From an uncultured Eisenbergiella sp. (GTDB lineage Bacteria > Bacillota > Clostridia > Lachnospirales > Lachnospiraceae): a stretch of 52,396 bases of DNA. Below are positions 31,282-40,338 of the stretch, one piece after another. Position 1 is the first letter of the stretch, and each line of letters opens with the position of its first letter. The position numbers and the translations under genes are program-made. The notes under the pieces are model-generated. The model made no database searches. It was not told the DNA's origin and worked only from the letters and a program-made list of their open reading frames with translations. The DNA is taken from the NCBI GenBank assembly GCA_947631815.1, contig CANRMT010000005.1:1-52396 (forward strand), written 5' to 3'.

Positions 31282-31305
31282 TACAGATCGTACATGAAAT
31301 GAGGG

Positions 31306-31344
31306 ACGGCCCTTCGGTTTTCTTTTCGGAAACTGAAGGGCCGT
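31306..31344 (+). terminator. Stem-loop between jag and mnmE
   Basis: Perfect 10-base arms ACGGCCCTTC (31306-31315) and GAAGGGCCGT (31335-31344) with a partly pairing 19-base loop. No T-run follows, so partial termination or RNA processing is more likely than full stop. Confidence 0.5.
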
Positions 31345-31370
31345 ATTCGGCATATTTCGGAGGTTTTCTG

Positions 31371-32819
31371 ATGTGGGATGATACGATCGCGGCCATCGCC
31401 ACGGGACTTTCGGACGCGGGGATCGGGATCGTCCGGCTGAGCGGGAAGAAAGCCATAGATGTGGCGGACCGGGTTTTCAGGACGCCGGATGGAAACAGGC
31501 GGCTGAAAGAATATAAGAGCCATACGATCCACTACGGCTATGTGGTGGACGGAGAAGATATCATCGATGAGGTGATGGTCTCCCTGATGAAAAGACCGAA
31601 AAGCTATACGAAAGAGGATACGGTGGAGATCAGCTGCCACGGCGGCGTTTTTCTGCTGAAAAAGGTGCTGGAGATGGTGCTGAAGAACGGCGCGAGGCTG
31701 GCGGAGCCGGGAGAATTCACCAAACGGGCTTTTCTGAACGGCAGGATCGATCTGACGGAGGCGGAGGCCGTCATGGATCTGATCCGATCGCAGAATGAGT
31801 TCGCCAGGAAGACCTCTCTGCAGCAGCTGAAGGGGTCCGTTTCCGATGAAGTAAAGGATCTGCGCGCGCAGATCCTGTATGAGACCGCGTTCATCGAATC
31901 CGCCCTGGATGATCCGGAGCATATCAGTCTGGAAGGCTATCCGGAAAGGCTGTCGGGCGTTCTGGAACAGCTGATGCAGCGGCTCCAAAAGCTCCTGGAG
32001 TCGGCGGACGACGGCAGGATGCGGAAGGAGGGCATTCAGACGGTGATCGTCGGCAAGCCGAACGCGGGAAAATCCTCTCTGCTGAACCTCCTGGCAGGAG
32101 AGGAGCGGGCCATTGTCACGGCGGTGGCGGGCACCACCAGGGACGCCCTGCAGGAATCCGTCCGCCTGAAGGATATCAGCCTGCATCTGGTCGATACGGC
32201 CGGGATCCGCAGCACCGAGGATATGATCGAAAGGATCGGCGTGGACAGGGCGAAAAAATACGCGAAGGATGCGGACCTGATCGTCTATGTGGTGGATTCC
32301 TCCGTTCCGCTGGACGAAAACGACCGCCAGATCGCGGATGTGATCCGGGAAAAGAACACGATCGTCCTGCTGAACAAAACGGATCTGCCCCCGGCGGTGA
32401 CGGAAGGATCGTTCAGGACGTTTTTCCGGCAGAGCAGTCTTAGGGGAGAGGAGGAGTTTCTGCGAAGATCCGCTGCTCCCGAAGAGACGGAGGGCCCGGC
32501 GCTGCGCGTGATAAAGACCTCCACCAAAGAGAGGAAGGGCATGGAGGAATTCGCGCGCGCCGTGGAGGAGATGTTCTTCAGCGGGACGATCCGGTCGGAG
32601 AACGAAGTGATCATCACCAGCCTGCGGCATAAGAAGGAGCTGGAGGAGGCGTATGAGAGCCTTCAGCTCGCCATGGAGAGCGTGAACGCCGGAATGCCGG
32701 AGGATTTCTATTCCATCGATCTCATGAACGCCTATGCCGCGCTGGGCCGGGTAACGGGAGAGGAAGCCGGGGAAGACCTGATCGAAGAGATCTTTTCCAA
32801 ATTCTGCATGGGAAAATGA
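31371..32819 (+). CDS. mnmE: tRNA modification GTPase MnmE
   Basis: With MnmG, installs the cmnm5 group on U34 of certain tRNAs. N-terminal folate-binding domain (MWDDTIAAIATGLSDAGIG), helical domain, inserted G domain (GKPNAGKSS, AGTTRD, DTAGIR, NKTD) and the C-terminal CMGK that matches the C[ILV]GK motif. 482 residues. GGAGG precedes the ATG at 31371; an in-frame start at 31299 lies inside the stem-loop and is rejected. Confidence 0.97.
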   Translation: MWDDTIAAIATGLSDAGIGIVRLSGKKAIDVADRVFRTPDGNRRLKEYKSHTIHYGYVVDGEDIIDEVMVSLMKRPKSYTKEDTVEISCHGGVFLLKKVLEMVLKNGARLAEPGEFTKRAFLNGRIDLTEAEAVMDLIRSQNEFARKTSLQQLKGSVSDEVKDLRAQILYETAFIESALDDPEHISLEGYPERLSGVLEQLMQRLQKLLESADDGRMRKEGIQTVIVGKPNAGKSSLLNLLAGEERAIVTAVAGTTRDALQESVRLKDISLHLVDTAGIRSTEDMIERIGVDRAKKYAKDADLIVYVVDSSVPLDENDRQIADVIREKNTIVLLNKTDLPPAVTEGSFRTFFRQSSLRGEEEFLRRSAAPEETEGPALRVIKTSTKERKGMEEFARAVEEMFFSGTIRSENEVIITSLRHKKELEEAYESLQLAMESVNAGMPEDFYSIDLMNAYAALGRVTGEEAGEDLIEEIFSKFCMGK

Positions 32820-32872
32820 AAAAAACATTTATAATAAACGATAAAACATTATAAAATATTTATTTTTTGAAA

Positions 32873-32888
32873 GACTCCTGAAGGAGTC
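32873..32888 (+). other. Small hairpin before mnmG
   Basis: GACTCC-TGAA-GGAGTC palindrome, 25 bases upstream of the mnmG ATG in an AT-rich gap. No T-run follows; it may shape the mnmG leader. Confidence 0.4.
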
Positions 32889-32913
32889 CTTCGTACTGCG
32901 AGAGGCTTTATCA

Positions 32914-34809
32914 ATGGATCAGATCAGGGAAAAAGTGGATGTCTGTGTGATCGGGGCCGGACATGCCGGCTGCGAGGCCGCGCTGGCGTGCGCGCGGATG
33001 GGACTGGAAACGGTCATCTTTACGGTGAGCGTGGACAGCATCGCGCTGATGCCCTGCAATCCGAATATCGGCGGTTCGTCCAAGGGACATCTGGTGCGTG
33101 AGGTGGACGCCCTGGGCGGCGAAATGGGAAAGAACATCGATAAAACCTTTATCCAGTCCAAGATGCTGAACCTTTCCAAAGGGCCCGCCGTTCATTCCCT
33201 CCGCGCTCAGGCGGACAAGGCGGAATACAGCAGGAGCATGCGGAAGGTGCTGGAGAGTCAGGAGCATCTGATCATCAAGCAGGCCGAGGTCTGCGAACTG
33301 CTGACCGAAGAAGAGCCGGATGGCGGGAAGAAAAGGATATCAGGCGTGAAGACGTTCACCGGCGCCGTTTATGAGGCGAGGGCGGTCATCCTGTGTACCG
33401 GCACGTATTTGCGCGCCAGATGTCTCTGCGGCGAGGCCATCACCTATACCGGACCGAACGGACTGCAGGCGGCCAACCACCTGACGGATTCGCTGAAGGC
33501 GCTGGGCATCGGTCTTAGGCGCTTCAAGACCGGTACGCCTGCCAGAATGGACAAAAGGAGCATCGATTTTTCCAAGATGGAAGAACAGTTCGGAGACGAA
33601 AGGGTCGTCCCCTTTTCCTTTTCCACGGATCCGGAATCGGTTCAGATCGAGCAGGACTCCTGCTGGCTGACCTATACCAATGAGAGGACGCACGAGATCA
33701 TCCGGGCCAATCTGGACCGCTCCCCGATCTATGCGGGCATCATCGAGGGCACCGGCCCCCGGTACTGCCCTTCCATCGAGGATAAGGTGGTGAAGTTCGC
33801 GGATAAGGAGCGGCACCAGGTGTTCATTGAACCGGAGGGGAGGCATACCGGCGAGATGTATGTGGGAGGAATGTCCTCTTCCCTGCCGGAGGATGTACAG
33901 CTCGCCATGTACCGAACAGTCCCGGGTCTGGAGAACTGCCGGATCGTGCGGAACGCCTACGCCATCGAGTATGACTGCATCGATGCGAGACAGCTTTTCC
34001 CGACGCTGGAGTTTAAGGAGATCGAAGGGCTCTATTCTGCCGGTCAGTCCAACGGGAGCAGCGGATATGAAGAAGCGGCGGCGCAGGGGATCCTGGCAGG
34101 TATCAACGCTTCTCTCAAATGTCTTGGAAGGGAGCAGATCGTCATCGACCGTTCGGAAGGGTATCTGGGCGTCCTGGTGGACGATCTGGTGACGAAGGAC
34201 AATACGGAGCCCTACCGGATGATGACGTCCCGGGCGGAATACCGGCTTCTTCTGCGCCAGGACAATGCGGACATCCGCCTTCGACGGAAGGGATATGAGG
34301 CGGGGCTGATCACACAGGAGCAGATGGACCATCTGAACCGAAAGATCGAGATGATCCAAAGTGAGGTACAGCGGCTTCGCAGCACCTCGGTCGGCGCGTC
34401 CGCTTCCACGCAGGCTTTTTTGGAGCGGATGGGCAGCGTCCCTCTGAAGACGGCCGCGACTCTGGCGGAGCTGATGTGCAGGCCGGAGCTTTCATACGAA
34501 ACGCTGGCCCCGATCGACCCGGAAAGAAAACCTCTTCCGGCCGAGGTGTTGGAACAGGTGGAGATCGAGATCAAATATCAGGGATATATCGAAAGACAGC
34601 AGAGACAGGTCGTTCAGTATCGGAAAATGGAAAAGAAAATGATCCCGCAGGACATCGACTATGACGATGTGTCCAGCCTACGTCTGGAGGCCAGACAGAA
34701 GCTGAAGCTCTTCCGTCCGATCTCCGTAGGACAGGCGTCGCGGATATCCGGCGTCACACCGGCGGACGTGGCGGTCCTGCTGGTCTATCTGGAGCACAGA
34801 GAAAGATGA
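32914..34809 (+). CDS. mnmG: tRNA uridine-34 cmnm5 synthesis enzyme MnmG (GidA)
   Basis: FAD-dependent partner of MnmE, 631 residues. The dinucleotide-binding [17 protein letters not shown], the signature [11 protein letters not shown] and the C-terminal helical region are present. Its stop overlaps the rsmG start as ATGA, coupling the two. Confidence 0.97.
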   Translation: MDQIREKVDVCVIGAGHAGCEAALACARMGLETVIFTVSVDSIALMPCNPNIGGSSKGHLVREVDALGGEMGKNIDKTFIQSKMLNLSKGPAVHSLRAQADKAEYSRSMRKVLESQEHLIIKQAEVCELLTEEEPDGGKKRISGVKTFTGAVYEARAVILCTGTYLRARCLCGEAITYTGPNGLQAANHLTDSLKALGIGLRRFKTGTPARMDKRSIDFSKMEEQFGDERVVPFSFSTDPESVQIEQDSCWLTYTNERTHEIIRANLDRSPIYAGIIEGTGPRYCPSIEDKVVKFADKERHQVFIEPEGRHTGEMYVGGMSSSLPEDVQLAMYRTVPGLENCRIVRNAYAIEYDCIDARQLFPTLEFKEIEGLYSAGQSNGSSGYEEAAAQGILAGINASLKCLGREQIVIDRSEGYLGVLVDDLVTKDNTEPYRMMTSRAEYRLLLRQDNADIRLRRKGYEAGLITQEQMDHLNRKIEMIQSEVQRLRSTSVGASASTQAFLERMGSVPLKTAATLAELMCRPELSYETLAPIDPERKPLPAEVLEQVEIEIKYQGYIERQQRQVVQYRKMEKKMIPQDIDYDDVSSLRLEARQKLKLFRPISVGQASRISGVTPADVAVLLVYLEHRER

Positions 34810-35531
34810 TATACGATCACACACAGTTTGAAAAAGATCTTTCTTTTTTCAATATCGAGCTGAAGGAGGATCAGAAGGAACAGTTTAACAGATTCTATGA
34901 ACTCCTGACGGAATGGAACTCCTTTATGAATCTGACCGCCATTACGGAATGGGACGATGTTCTCAAAAAGCACTTTCTTGACAGCCTCTCTGCCGTTCGC
35001 GTGCTGGATGAGATCCGCTTCCGGAAGTGGAATGTGATCGATGTGGGGACGGGGGCCGGATTTCCCGGGATCCCACTGAAGATTGTTTTTCCGGACCTTC
35101 GCCTCACGCTTCTGGATTCCCTGCAAAAGCGCCTGGACTTTCTGGATGAGGTGGTGCGTCAGCTGGGGCTGAAGGACGTGGAACTGGTGCACGGCAGGGC
35201 GGAGGATCTCGCGCGTTCCCCGCAGATGAGGGAGCATTACGACCTGTGTGTTTCCCGCGCGGTCGCCAATCTTTCCACGCTGTCCGAGCTGTGTATCCCC
35301 TTTGTCAAGAAGGGCGGTGTCTTTCTTTCCTATAAGTCGGAAAAGAGTGTTCAGGAGGCGGAGGCTGCGAAAAGCGCGGTTTTTCTGCTCGGTGGAAGGC
35401 TGGAGAAACAGGATACGTTTCAGTTGCCGGACAGCGATATGACGCGCACGCTTTTCGTGATACGCAAGGTGCAGGAGACGTCTAAAAAATATCCGAGAAA
35501 AGCTGGTGTTCCGGGAAAACAGCCGCTGTAG
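34806..35531 (+). CDS. rsmG: 16S rRNA m7G527 methyltransferase RsmG (GidB)
   Basis: SAM-dependent enzyme, 241 residues, with [19 protein letters not shown] and the SAM site [16 protein letters not shown]. It methylates G527 in the small-subunit decoding region. A perfect parS site begins one base after its stop codon. Confidence 0.97.
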   Translation: MIYDHTQFEKDLSFFNIELKEDQKEQFNRFYELLTEWNSFMNLTAITEWDDVLKKHFLDSLSAVRVLDEIRFRKWNVIDVGTGAGFPGIPLKIVFPDLRLTLLDSLQKRLDFLDEVVRQLGLKDVELVHGRAEDLARSPQMREHYDLCVSRAVANLSTLSELCIPFVKKGGVFLSYKSEKSVQEAEAAKSAVFLLGGRLEKQDTFQLPDSDMTRTLFVIRKVQETSKKYPRKAGVPGKQPL

Positions 35532-35532
35532 A

Positions 35533-35548
35533 TGTTTCACGTGAAACA
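35533..35548. other. parS: parS centromere site
   Basis: TGTTTCACGTGAAACA, a perfect match to the bacterial parS consensus, immediately after rsmG and upstream of parA. ParB loads here and recruits condensin and ParA for origin segregation. Confidence 0.96.
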
Positions 35549-35606
35549 AAACCGGAAAATCAATATAATGGATTTCACACGATTTATGAAACCCAAGATG
35601 TTGTTT

Positions 35607-35655
35607 TGGACCCCGTGAAACATTTTTTGCAGAGAAATCGGTTTCCCGTGAAACA
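35607..35655. other. Two degenerate parS-like sites
   Basis: GGTTTCCCGTGAAACA (35640-35655, 14 of 16 matches) and a half-site with CCCGTGAAACA (35607-35622, about 12 of 16). Both keep the right half GTGAAACA and lie between the perfect parS and parA; each is followed by a T-run. Confidence 0.6.
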
Positions 35656-35698
35656 TTTTTTATAGAAAATCATGATAGTATTTTAAAGAAAAAGGTGC

Positions 35699-35704
35699 TA
35701 TAAT
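35699..35704 (+). promoter_or_regulatory. Candidate -10 of parA
   Basis: Perfect TATAAT 65 bases before the parA ATG. No convincing -35 is present at 16-18 bases upstream (TAGTAT at best). The degenerate parS at 35640-35655 lies just upstream, so ParB spreading could affect it. Confidence 0.45.
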
Positions 35705-35768
35705 ATCGCCATCATCAAATGGGGAATGATGAGTGATCTCAGCCGTTATCGGTAGAATGTGAGGTAAA

Positions 35769-36533
35769 ATGAGCAAAGTAATTGCCGTTGCAAACCAGAA
35801 GGGGGGCGTGGGCAAAACCACGACCGCAATCAATCTTTCATCGTGCCTCGCGGCGAAAGGAAAAAAGGTTCTGGTGATCGATATGGATCCGCAGGGGAAT
35901 ACGAGCAGCGGGTTTGGAGTGAACAAGAACGAACTGGAAAATACGATATATGAACTGATCCTGGGAGAATGTACGATAGAGGAATGCCTCATCAGGGATG
36001 TTGTCGATAATGTGAGCCTGATACCGGCAAATGTGAATCTCGCCGCGGCGGAGATCGAACTGATCGACGTCGATCGGAAGGAATATATTCTGAAAAATGA
36101 AGTGGACTGGATAAAGGACCGGTTCGATTATATCGTGATCGACTGTCCGCCTTCCCTGAGCATGCTGACCGTGAATGCCATGACGACCGCAGACAGCGTG
36201 CTGGTGCCGATCCAGTGCGAATACTATGCGCTGGAAGGGCTGAGCCAGCTGATCCACACGGTCAATCTCGTGCGGGAGAGGCTGAATCCCACGCTGGATA
36301 TCGAAGGAATCCTGTTCACGATGTACGATTCCAGGACAAATCTGTCCAGCCAGGTCGTGGAGAATGTAAAGAGTCACCTGGATCAGCGGATCTATAAGAC
36401 GATGATCCCCAGAAATATCAGGCTGGCGGAGGCCCCGAGCTACGGGATCCCGATCAATCTGTACGATCCGAGATCCGCCGGAGCGGAAAGCTATATGGCG
36501 CTGGCGGAAGAAGTGATAAACGGAGGAAACTGA
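35769..36533 (+). CDS. parA: Chromosome partitioning ATPase ParA (Soj)
   Basis: 254 residues, deviant Walker A KGGVGKTTT near the N-terminus, switch region VIDMDPQGN, and IVIDCPPSLS. It is the short chromosomal Soj type without an N-terminal DNA-binding domain. Forms ATP-dependent dimers on DNA and works with ParB; Soj also tunes DnaA in B. subtilis. GAGG precedes the ATG. Confidence 0.97.
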   Translation: MSKVIAVANQKGGVGKTTTAINLSSCLAAKGKKVLVIDMDPQGNTSSGFGVNKNELENTIYELILGECTIEECLIRDVVDNVSLIPANVNLAAAEIELIDVDRKEYILKNEVDWIKDRFDYIVIDCPPSLSMLTVNAMTTADSVLVPIQCEYYALEGLSQLIHTVNLVRERLNPTLDIEGILFTMYDSRTNLSSQVVENVKSHLDQRIYKTMIPRNIRLAEAPSYGIPINLYDPRSAGAESYMALAEEVINGGN

Positions 36534-36553
36534 AAAGAGAGGATTTGTGAGGT

Positions 36554-37456
36554 ATGGCGGAGAAGAGCAGATCAAAAAGGGGATTGGGAAAGGGACTGGA
36601 CGCGCTGATCCCGTCCGGAACGAAGCTGCCGGAGGCCCCCGCGGCGGGAACGGGTGAGAAAAGGCCGGAAGAAGGGTCCACGATGGTCAAGATCGTCAAG
36701 GTGGAACCCAACCGGAATCAGCCGAGAAAAAATTTCGATGAGGATTCTCTGCAGGAGCTGGCGGATTCCATCAAACAGTTCGGACTGCTCCAGCCGATCC
36801 TCGTACAGGACAGAAAGACCCATTATGAGATCATAGCCGGTGAGCGCCGCTGGAGAGCCGCGAAAATGGCCGGTCTGAAGGAGGTCCCCGTCATCATCCG
36901 GGATCTGTCCGACCGGGAGATCGTGGAGATCTCTCTGATCGAGAACATTCAGCGGGAGAACCTGAATCCCATCGAGGAAGCGCAGGCATATAAGCGCCTT
37001 TTGACGGAATTTCACCTGAAACAGGATGAGGTAGCAGAACGGGTGTCCAAGAGCAGGACGGCGGTGACCAATTCCATGCGCCTTCTGAAGCTGTGCGACA
37101 ATGTCCAGAAAATGGTCATCGAGGAGATGATCAGCACGGGACACGCCAGGGCGCTGATCAGCATCGAGGATCCGGAAGAGCAGTATGTGATCGCACAGCG
37201 GATATTCGACGAAAAGCTGAGCGTGAGGGATGTGGAGAAGCTGGTGAAGAACCTCCACAAGCCGCCCAGGACGAAAAAGACGCCCAACAGATCCCTGGAG
37301 GCGATCTATCAGGAAATCTCCGATCAGCTGAAGGCCTCGCTGGGGACAAAGGTGTCGATCAGCGCAAAGGAGAACGGATCCGGCCGGATCGAGATCGAAT
37401 TCTACGGTCACGATGACCTTGACAGGCTGGTCGAGCAGATCTCCGGGAAAGGCTGA
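36554..37456 (+). CDS. parB: Chromosome partitioning protein ParB (Spo0J)
   Basis: 300 residues: N-terminal ParA-stimulating basic segment (RGLGKGLDALIP), the CTP-binding core with GERRWRAAKMAGL and ENIQRENLNPIEEA, the helix-turn-helix that reads parS (LKQDEVAERVSKSRTAVTN), and a C-terminal dimer domain. It is 20 bases after parA. Confidence 0.97.
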   Translation: MAEKSRSKRGLGKGLDALIPSGTKLPEAPAAGTGEKRPEEGSTMVKIVKVEPNRNQPRKNFDEDSLQELADSIKQFGLLQPILVQDRKTHYEIIAGERRWRAAKMAGLKEVPVIIRDLSDREIVEISLIENIQRENLNPIEEAQAYKRLLTEFHLKQDEVAERVSKSRTAVTNSMRLLKLCDNVQKMVIEEMISTGHARALISIEDPEEQYVIAQRIFDEKLSVRDVEKLVKNLHKPPRTKKTPNRSLEAIYQEISDQLKASLGTKVSISAKENGSGRIEIEFYGHDDLDRLVEQISGKG

Positions 37457-37496
37457 GCCGGAAAACGAATCATGCGAAGGAGAAAGGATATCGGAT

Positions 37497-38012
37497 ATGA
37501 GTGAGGGAAGTTTCCTGACGGAGCTGATCGGGAACGACGGCTTTTATGTCGGACTGATCCTGATCGTGGTGCTGGCGGCGCTGGCCGCTCTCATCGTGCT
37601 TTCCGTGATCCAGCTCGTGAAATATCGGAAGCTGAAGGAAAAATACGATCTGTTCATGAGCGGAAAGAATGCGAAGAGCCTGGAAAAGGATATTATAAAA
37701 CTCTTTGAGGATAATAAGACCATCGAAGAAGAGCAGGAAAAGGCCCGGAAGGACATCCGGGATCTGAACAAGAGGCTGGCGTACTGTTACCAGAAGATCG
37801 GGCTGGTGAAATATGACGCCTTCAATCAGATGGGCGGGAAGATGAGCTTTTGCCTCTGCCTGCTCAACGACAAGAACAACGGATTTATTCTGAACAGCGT
37901 GCACAGCACCGACGGCTGCTATTCCTACACCAAAGAAGTCAGCAGGGGGGAATGCGAGCTGGAGCTGGGCGACGAAGAAAAGAAAGCGCTGGATATGGCC
38001 GTCGGTTATTAA
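37497..38012 (+). CDS. DUF4446 family membrane protein
   Basis: 171 residues: one N-terminal membrane helix (VGLILIVVLAALAALIVLSVI), a charged coiled-coil (about 45-95), and the DUF4446 core (RLAYCYQKIGLVKYDAFNQMGGKMSF, LCLLNDKNNGFILNSV). It commonly follows parB in Clostridia, which hints at a cell-cycle or envelope link, but the function is unknown. The ATG at 37497 places the helix correctly; an earlier in-frame start overlaps parB and is rejected. Confidence 0.87.
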   Translation: MSEGSFLTELIGNDGFYVGLILIVVLAALAALIVLSVIQLVKYRKLKEKYDLFMSGKNAKSLEKDIIKLFEDNKTIEEEQEKARKDIRDLNKRLAYCYQKIGLVKYDAFNQMGGKMSFCLCLLNDKNNGFILNSVHSTDGCYSYTKEVSRGECELELGDEEKKALDMAVGY

Positions 38013-38043
38013 AGGGCCGCGATAAACAGGAGGAATATGGGTT

Positions 38044-39330
38044 ATGATCGATCTTAAATTTTTGAGAGAGAATCCGAAAGCGGTAAAAGAAAACATCCGG
38101 AAGAAATTTCAGGACGAAAAGCTGCCGCTGGTGGACGAGGTGATCGAACTGGACGTACAGAACCGTCAGGCACAGAAGGAGGCGGATGAGCTCCGCGCGT
38201 CCAGAAATAAGATCTCCAAAGAGATCGGCGCGCTGATGGCGCAGGGCAGAAAAGAAGAAGCGACGGCGAAAAAGGCCGAGGTCGCGGCGGGCGCGAAGCG
38301 GCTCGCTGAGCTGGAAAAGCTGGAGGAGGAGCTGCAGGAGAAGATCCTGAAGATCATGATGACGATCCCCAACATCATCGATCCTTCCGTCCCCATCGGC
38401 CGGAACGACACCGAGAATGTGGAGGTGCAGCGGTACGGGGAGCCCGCAGTCCCTCCGTTTGAGATTCCTTATCACACGCAGATCATGGAGAGCTTTGACG
38501 GCATCGATCTGGACAGCGCCAGAAAGGTGGCGGGCAACGGCTTTTATTATCTGATGGGGGATATCGCCAGACTGCATTCCGCCGTTATCGCCTATGCCAG
38601 GGATTTCATGATAGACCGCGGGTTTACCTACTGCGTGCCGCCGTTCATGATCCGGAGCAACGTGGTCACGGGCGTCATGAGCTTTGCGGAGATGGACGCC
38701 ATGATGTACAAGATCGAGGGAGAGGATCTCTACCTGATCGGCACGTCGGAGCATTCCATGATCGGGAAGTTCATCGACACCGTCATTCCGGAGGACCAGC
38801 TTCCCAAGACGCTGACCAGCTATTCTCCCTGCTTCAGAAAAGAAAAGGGAGCGCACGGTCTGGAGGAGAGAGGCGTTTACCGCATCCATCAGTTTGAAAA
38901 GCAGGAGATGATCGTCGTCTGTAAGCCGGAGGATTCCAAATACTGGTTCGATCAGCTCTGGCAGAACACGGTGGATCTGTTCCGTTCCATGGACATTCCC
39001 GTGCGCACGCTGGAGTGCTGTTCCGGGGATCTGGCCGATCTGAAGGTGAAGTCTGTGGACGTGGAGGCCTGGTCGCCCCGCCAAAAGAAATATTTCGAGG
39101 TCGGCAGCTGCTCCAACTTAGGAGACGCGCAGGCCAGAAGGCTGAAGATCAGGGTCAGCGGAGAAAAGGGCAAATATTTCGCGCATACCCTGAACAATAC
39201 GGTGGTCGCGCCCCCCAGGATGCTGATCGCGTTCCTGGAAAACAATCTGCAGGCGGACGGTTCCGTGAGGATCCCGGAGGTGCTGCAGCCGTATATGGGC
39301 GGCATGAAAGAGATCCGGAAAAAGAAATAA
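38044..39330 (+). CDS. serS: Seryl-tRNA synthetase
   Basis: 428 residues, class II. The N-terminal long antiparallel coiled-coil (about 30-105) binds the tRNA long arm; the catalytic motifs follow (ALTSYSPCFRKEKGAHG-like motif 2, and motif 3 near NNTVVAPPRMLIAFLENN). GGAGG precedes the ATG. It is the end of the plus-strand origin gene run. Confidence 0.97.
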   Translation: MIDLKFLRENPKAVKENIRKKFQDEKLPLVDEVIELDVQNRQAQKEADELRASRNKISKEIGALMAQGRKEEATAKKAEVAAGAKRLAELEKLEEELQEKILKIMMTIPNIIDPSVPIGRNDTENVEVQRYGEPAVPPFEIPYHTQIMESFDGIDLDSARKVAGNGFYYLMGDIARLHSAVIAYARDFMIDRGFTYCVPPFMIRSNVVTGVMSFAEMDAMMYKIEGEDLYLIGTSEHSMIGKFIDTVIPEDQLPKTLTSYSPCFRKEKGAHGLEERGVYRIHQFEKQEMIVVCKPEDSKYWFDQLWQNTVDLFRSMDIPVRTLECCSGDLADLKVKSVDVEAWSPRQKKYFEVGSCSNLGDAQARRLKIRVSGEKGKYFAHTLNNTVVAPPRMLIAFLENNLQADGSVRIPEVLQPYMGGMKEIRKKK

Positions 39331-39453
39331 GTGAAATACGAAAATATTATGTAAACCAAAAACGGTTTCGGATCGGAGTAACGTCCGGAAAGGGATGTCC
39401 CGCTGATCCGGTCCGGGAACAGCGGATATGTTCGGAAAAGGGAGGTGGGATTC

Positions 39454-40335
39454 TTGCATAAATTTTTGCGGGCTGTCGGGTTCAGCGAATATACCGATAA
39501 AAAGAAGATCAGACAGCTTATCCGGGATACGGTGCTGGGCGCGACGGAAAGGGCCTATATCACGAAGGACGATCAGAGCATGCTCGCGGAATTTGACAGG
39601 GATTTCGCCGGGGGCGTGGGGGTCGCGGTCTGCGGGGAGTTTGACGAGGAGGATAATTTTTCCTACGATTATTATTATCCCTATCTGCGGACCCGGACGG
39701 TGAGCACGGCGGAGGATGTTTCCGTCGAGAGGCATGCGTTCCGGGAATCCTACGCGGGGATCTGTGAGGACCCGAAGGTGGGCGTGTCCCTGATCTTTTA
39801 TCTGCAGAACATGATCCCCTATCTGAAATATCAGAACGCGGACCGTCTGCCCGTGAGCGGGACGACCGTGAACCTTTCCGCGCTCTCCTGTCAGGGAACG
39901 ATCATGATGCCGATCCAGAAGAGCGAATGGCAGAAGAAAAAGCTCCAGAAGGATTCCGTGGTGCGCAACCGGCTGATCCAGGCGGCGCGGTGCGGGGATG
40001 AGGACGCTATCGAGAGCCTGACGCTGGACGACATGGACACCTATACCGCGATCTCCAGAAGGATCCAGAAGACGGACGTGTTCAGCCTCGTGGATACGTA
40101 TTTCATGCCCTACGGCGTGGAATGCGATCAGTATTCCGTGCTGGGAGAGATCCTGGACTGCAGGGAGGAAAAAAATGCCCTGACCGGCGAGCGGCTTTTC
40201 ATTCTGTCCCTGCGCTGCAACGATCTGGAGCTTCAGGTGTGCATCAACGCCATGGATCTGGTGGGAGAGCCCATGGCCGGACGCCGTTTCCGGGGCTCCA
40301 TCTGGCTGCAGGGCTTCATCAATTATCCGGGCTGA
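39454..40335 (+). CDS. DUF3881 family protein
   Basis: 293 residues, starting (M)HKFLRAVGFSEYTDKKK, no signal peptide or membrane helix. It resembles the Clostridia-specific DUF3881 family of unknown function. I choose TTG at 39454 because GGAGG lies eight bases before it and the family usually starts at this His-Lys-Phe-Leu; a GTG at 39445 is inside that ribosome binding site. Its stop is three bases from the stop of the convergent AAA+ gene. Confidence 0.7.
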   Translation: MHKFLRAVGFSEYTDKKKIRQLIRDTVLGATERAYITKDDQSMLAEFDRDFAGGVGVAVCGEFDEEDNFSYDYYYPYLRTRTVSTAEDVSVERHAFRESYAGICEDPKVGVSLIFYLQNMIPYLKYQNADRLPVSGTTVNLSALSCQGTIMMPIQKSEWQKKKLQKDSVVRNRLIQAARCGDEDAIESLTLDDMDTYTAISRRIQKTDVFSLVDTYFMPYGVECDQYSVLGEILDCREEKNALTGERLFILSLRCNDLELQVCINAMDLVGEPMAGRRFRGSIWLQGFINYPG

Positions 40336-40338
40336 GGC

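Noticed and set aside
29356..31353. 665-codon minus-strand open frame across yidC and jag
   Set aside because: Antisense to two clear conserved genes; His/Arg/Leu-rich shadow.
32820..32913. Promoter for mnmG in the AT-rich gap
   Set aside because: Several TATAAT-like strings occur, but none has a -35 at proper spacing; mnmG can be read through from upstream.
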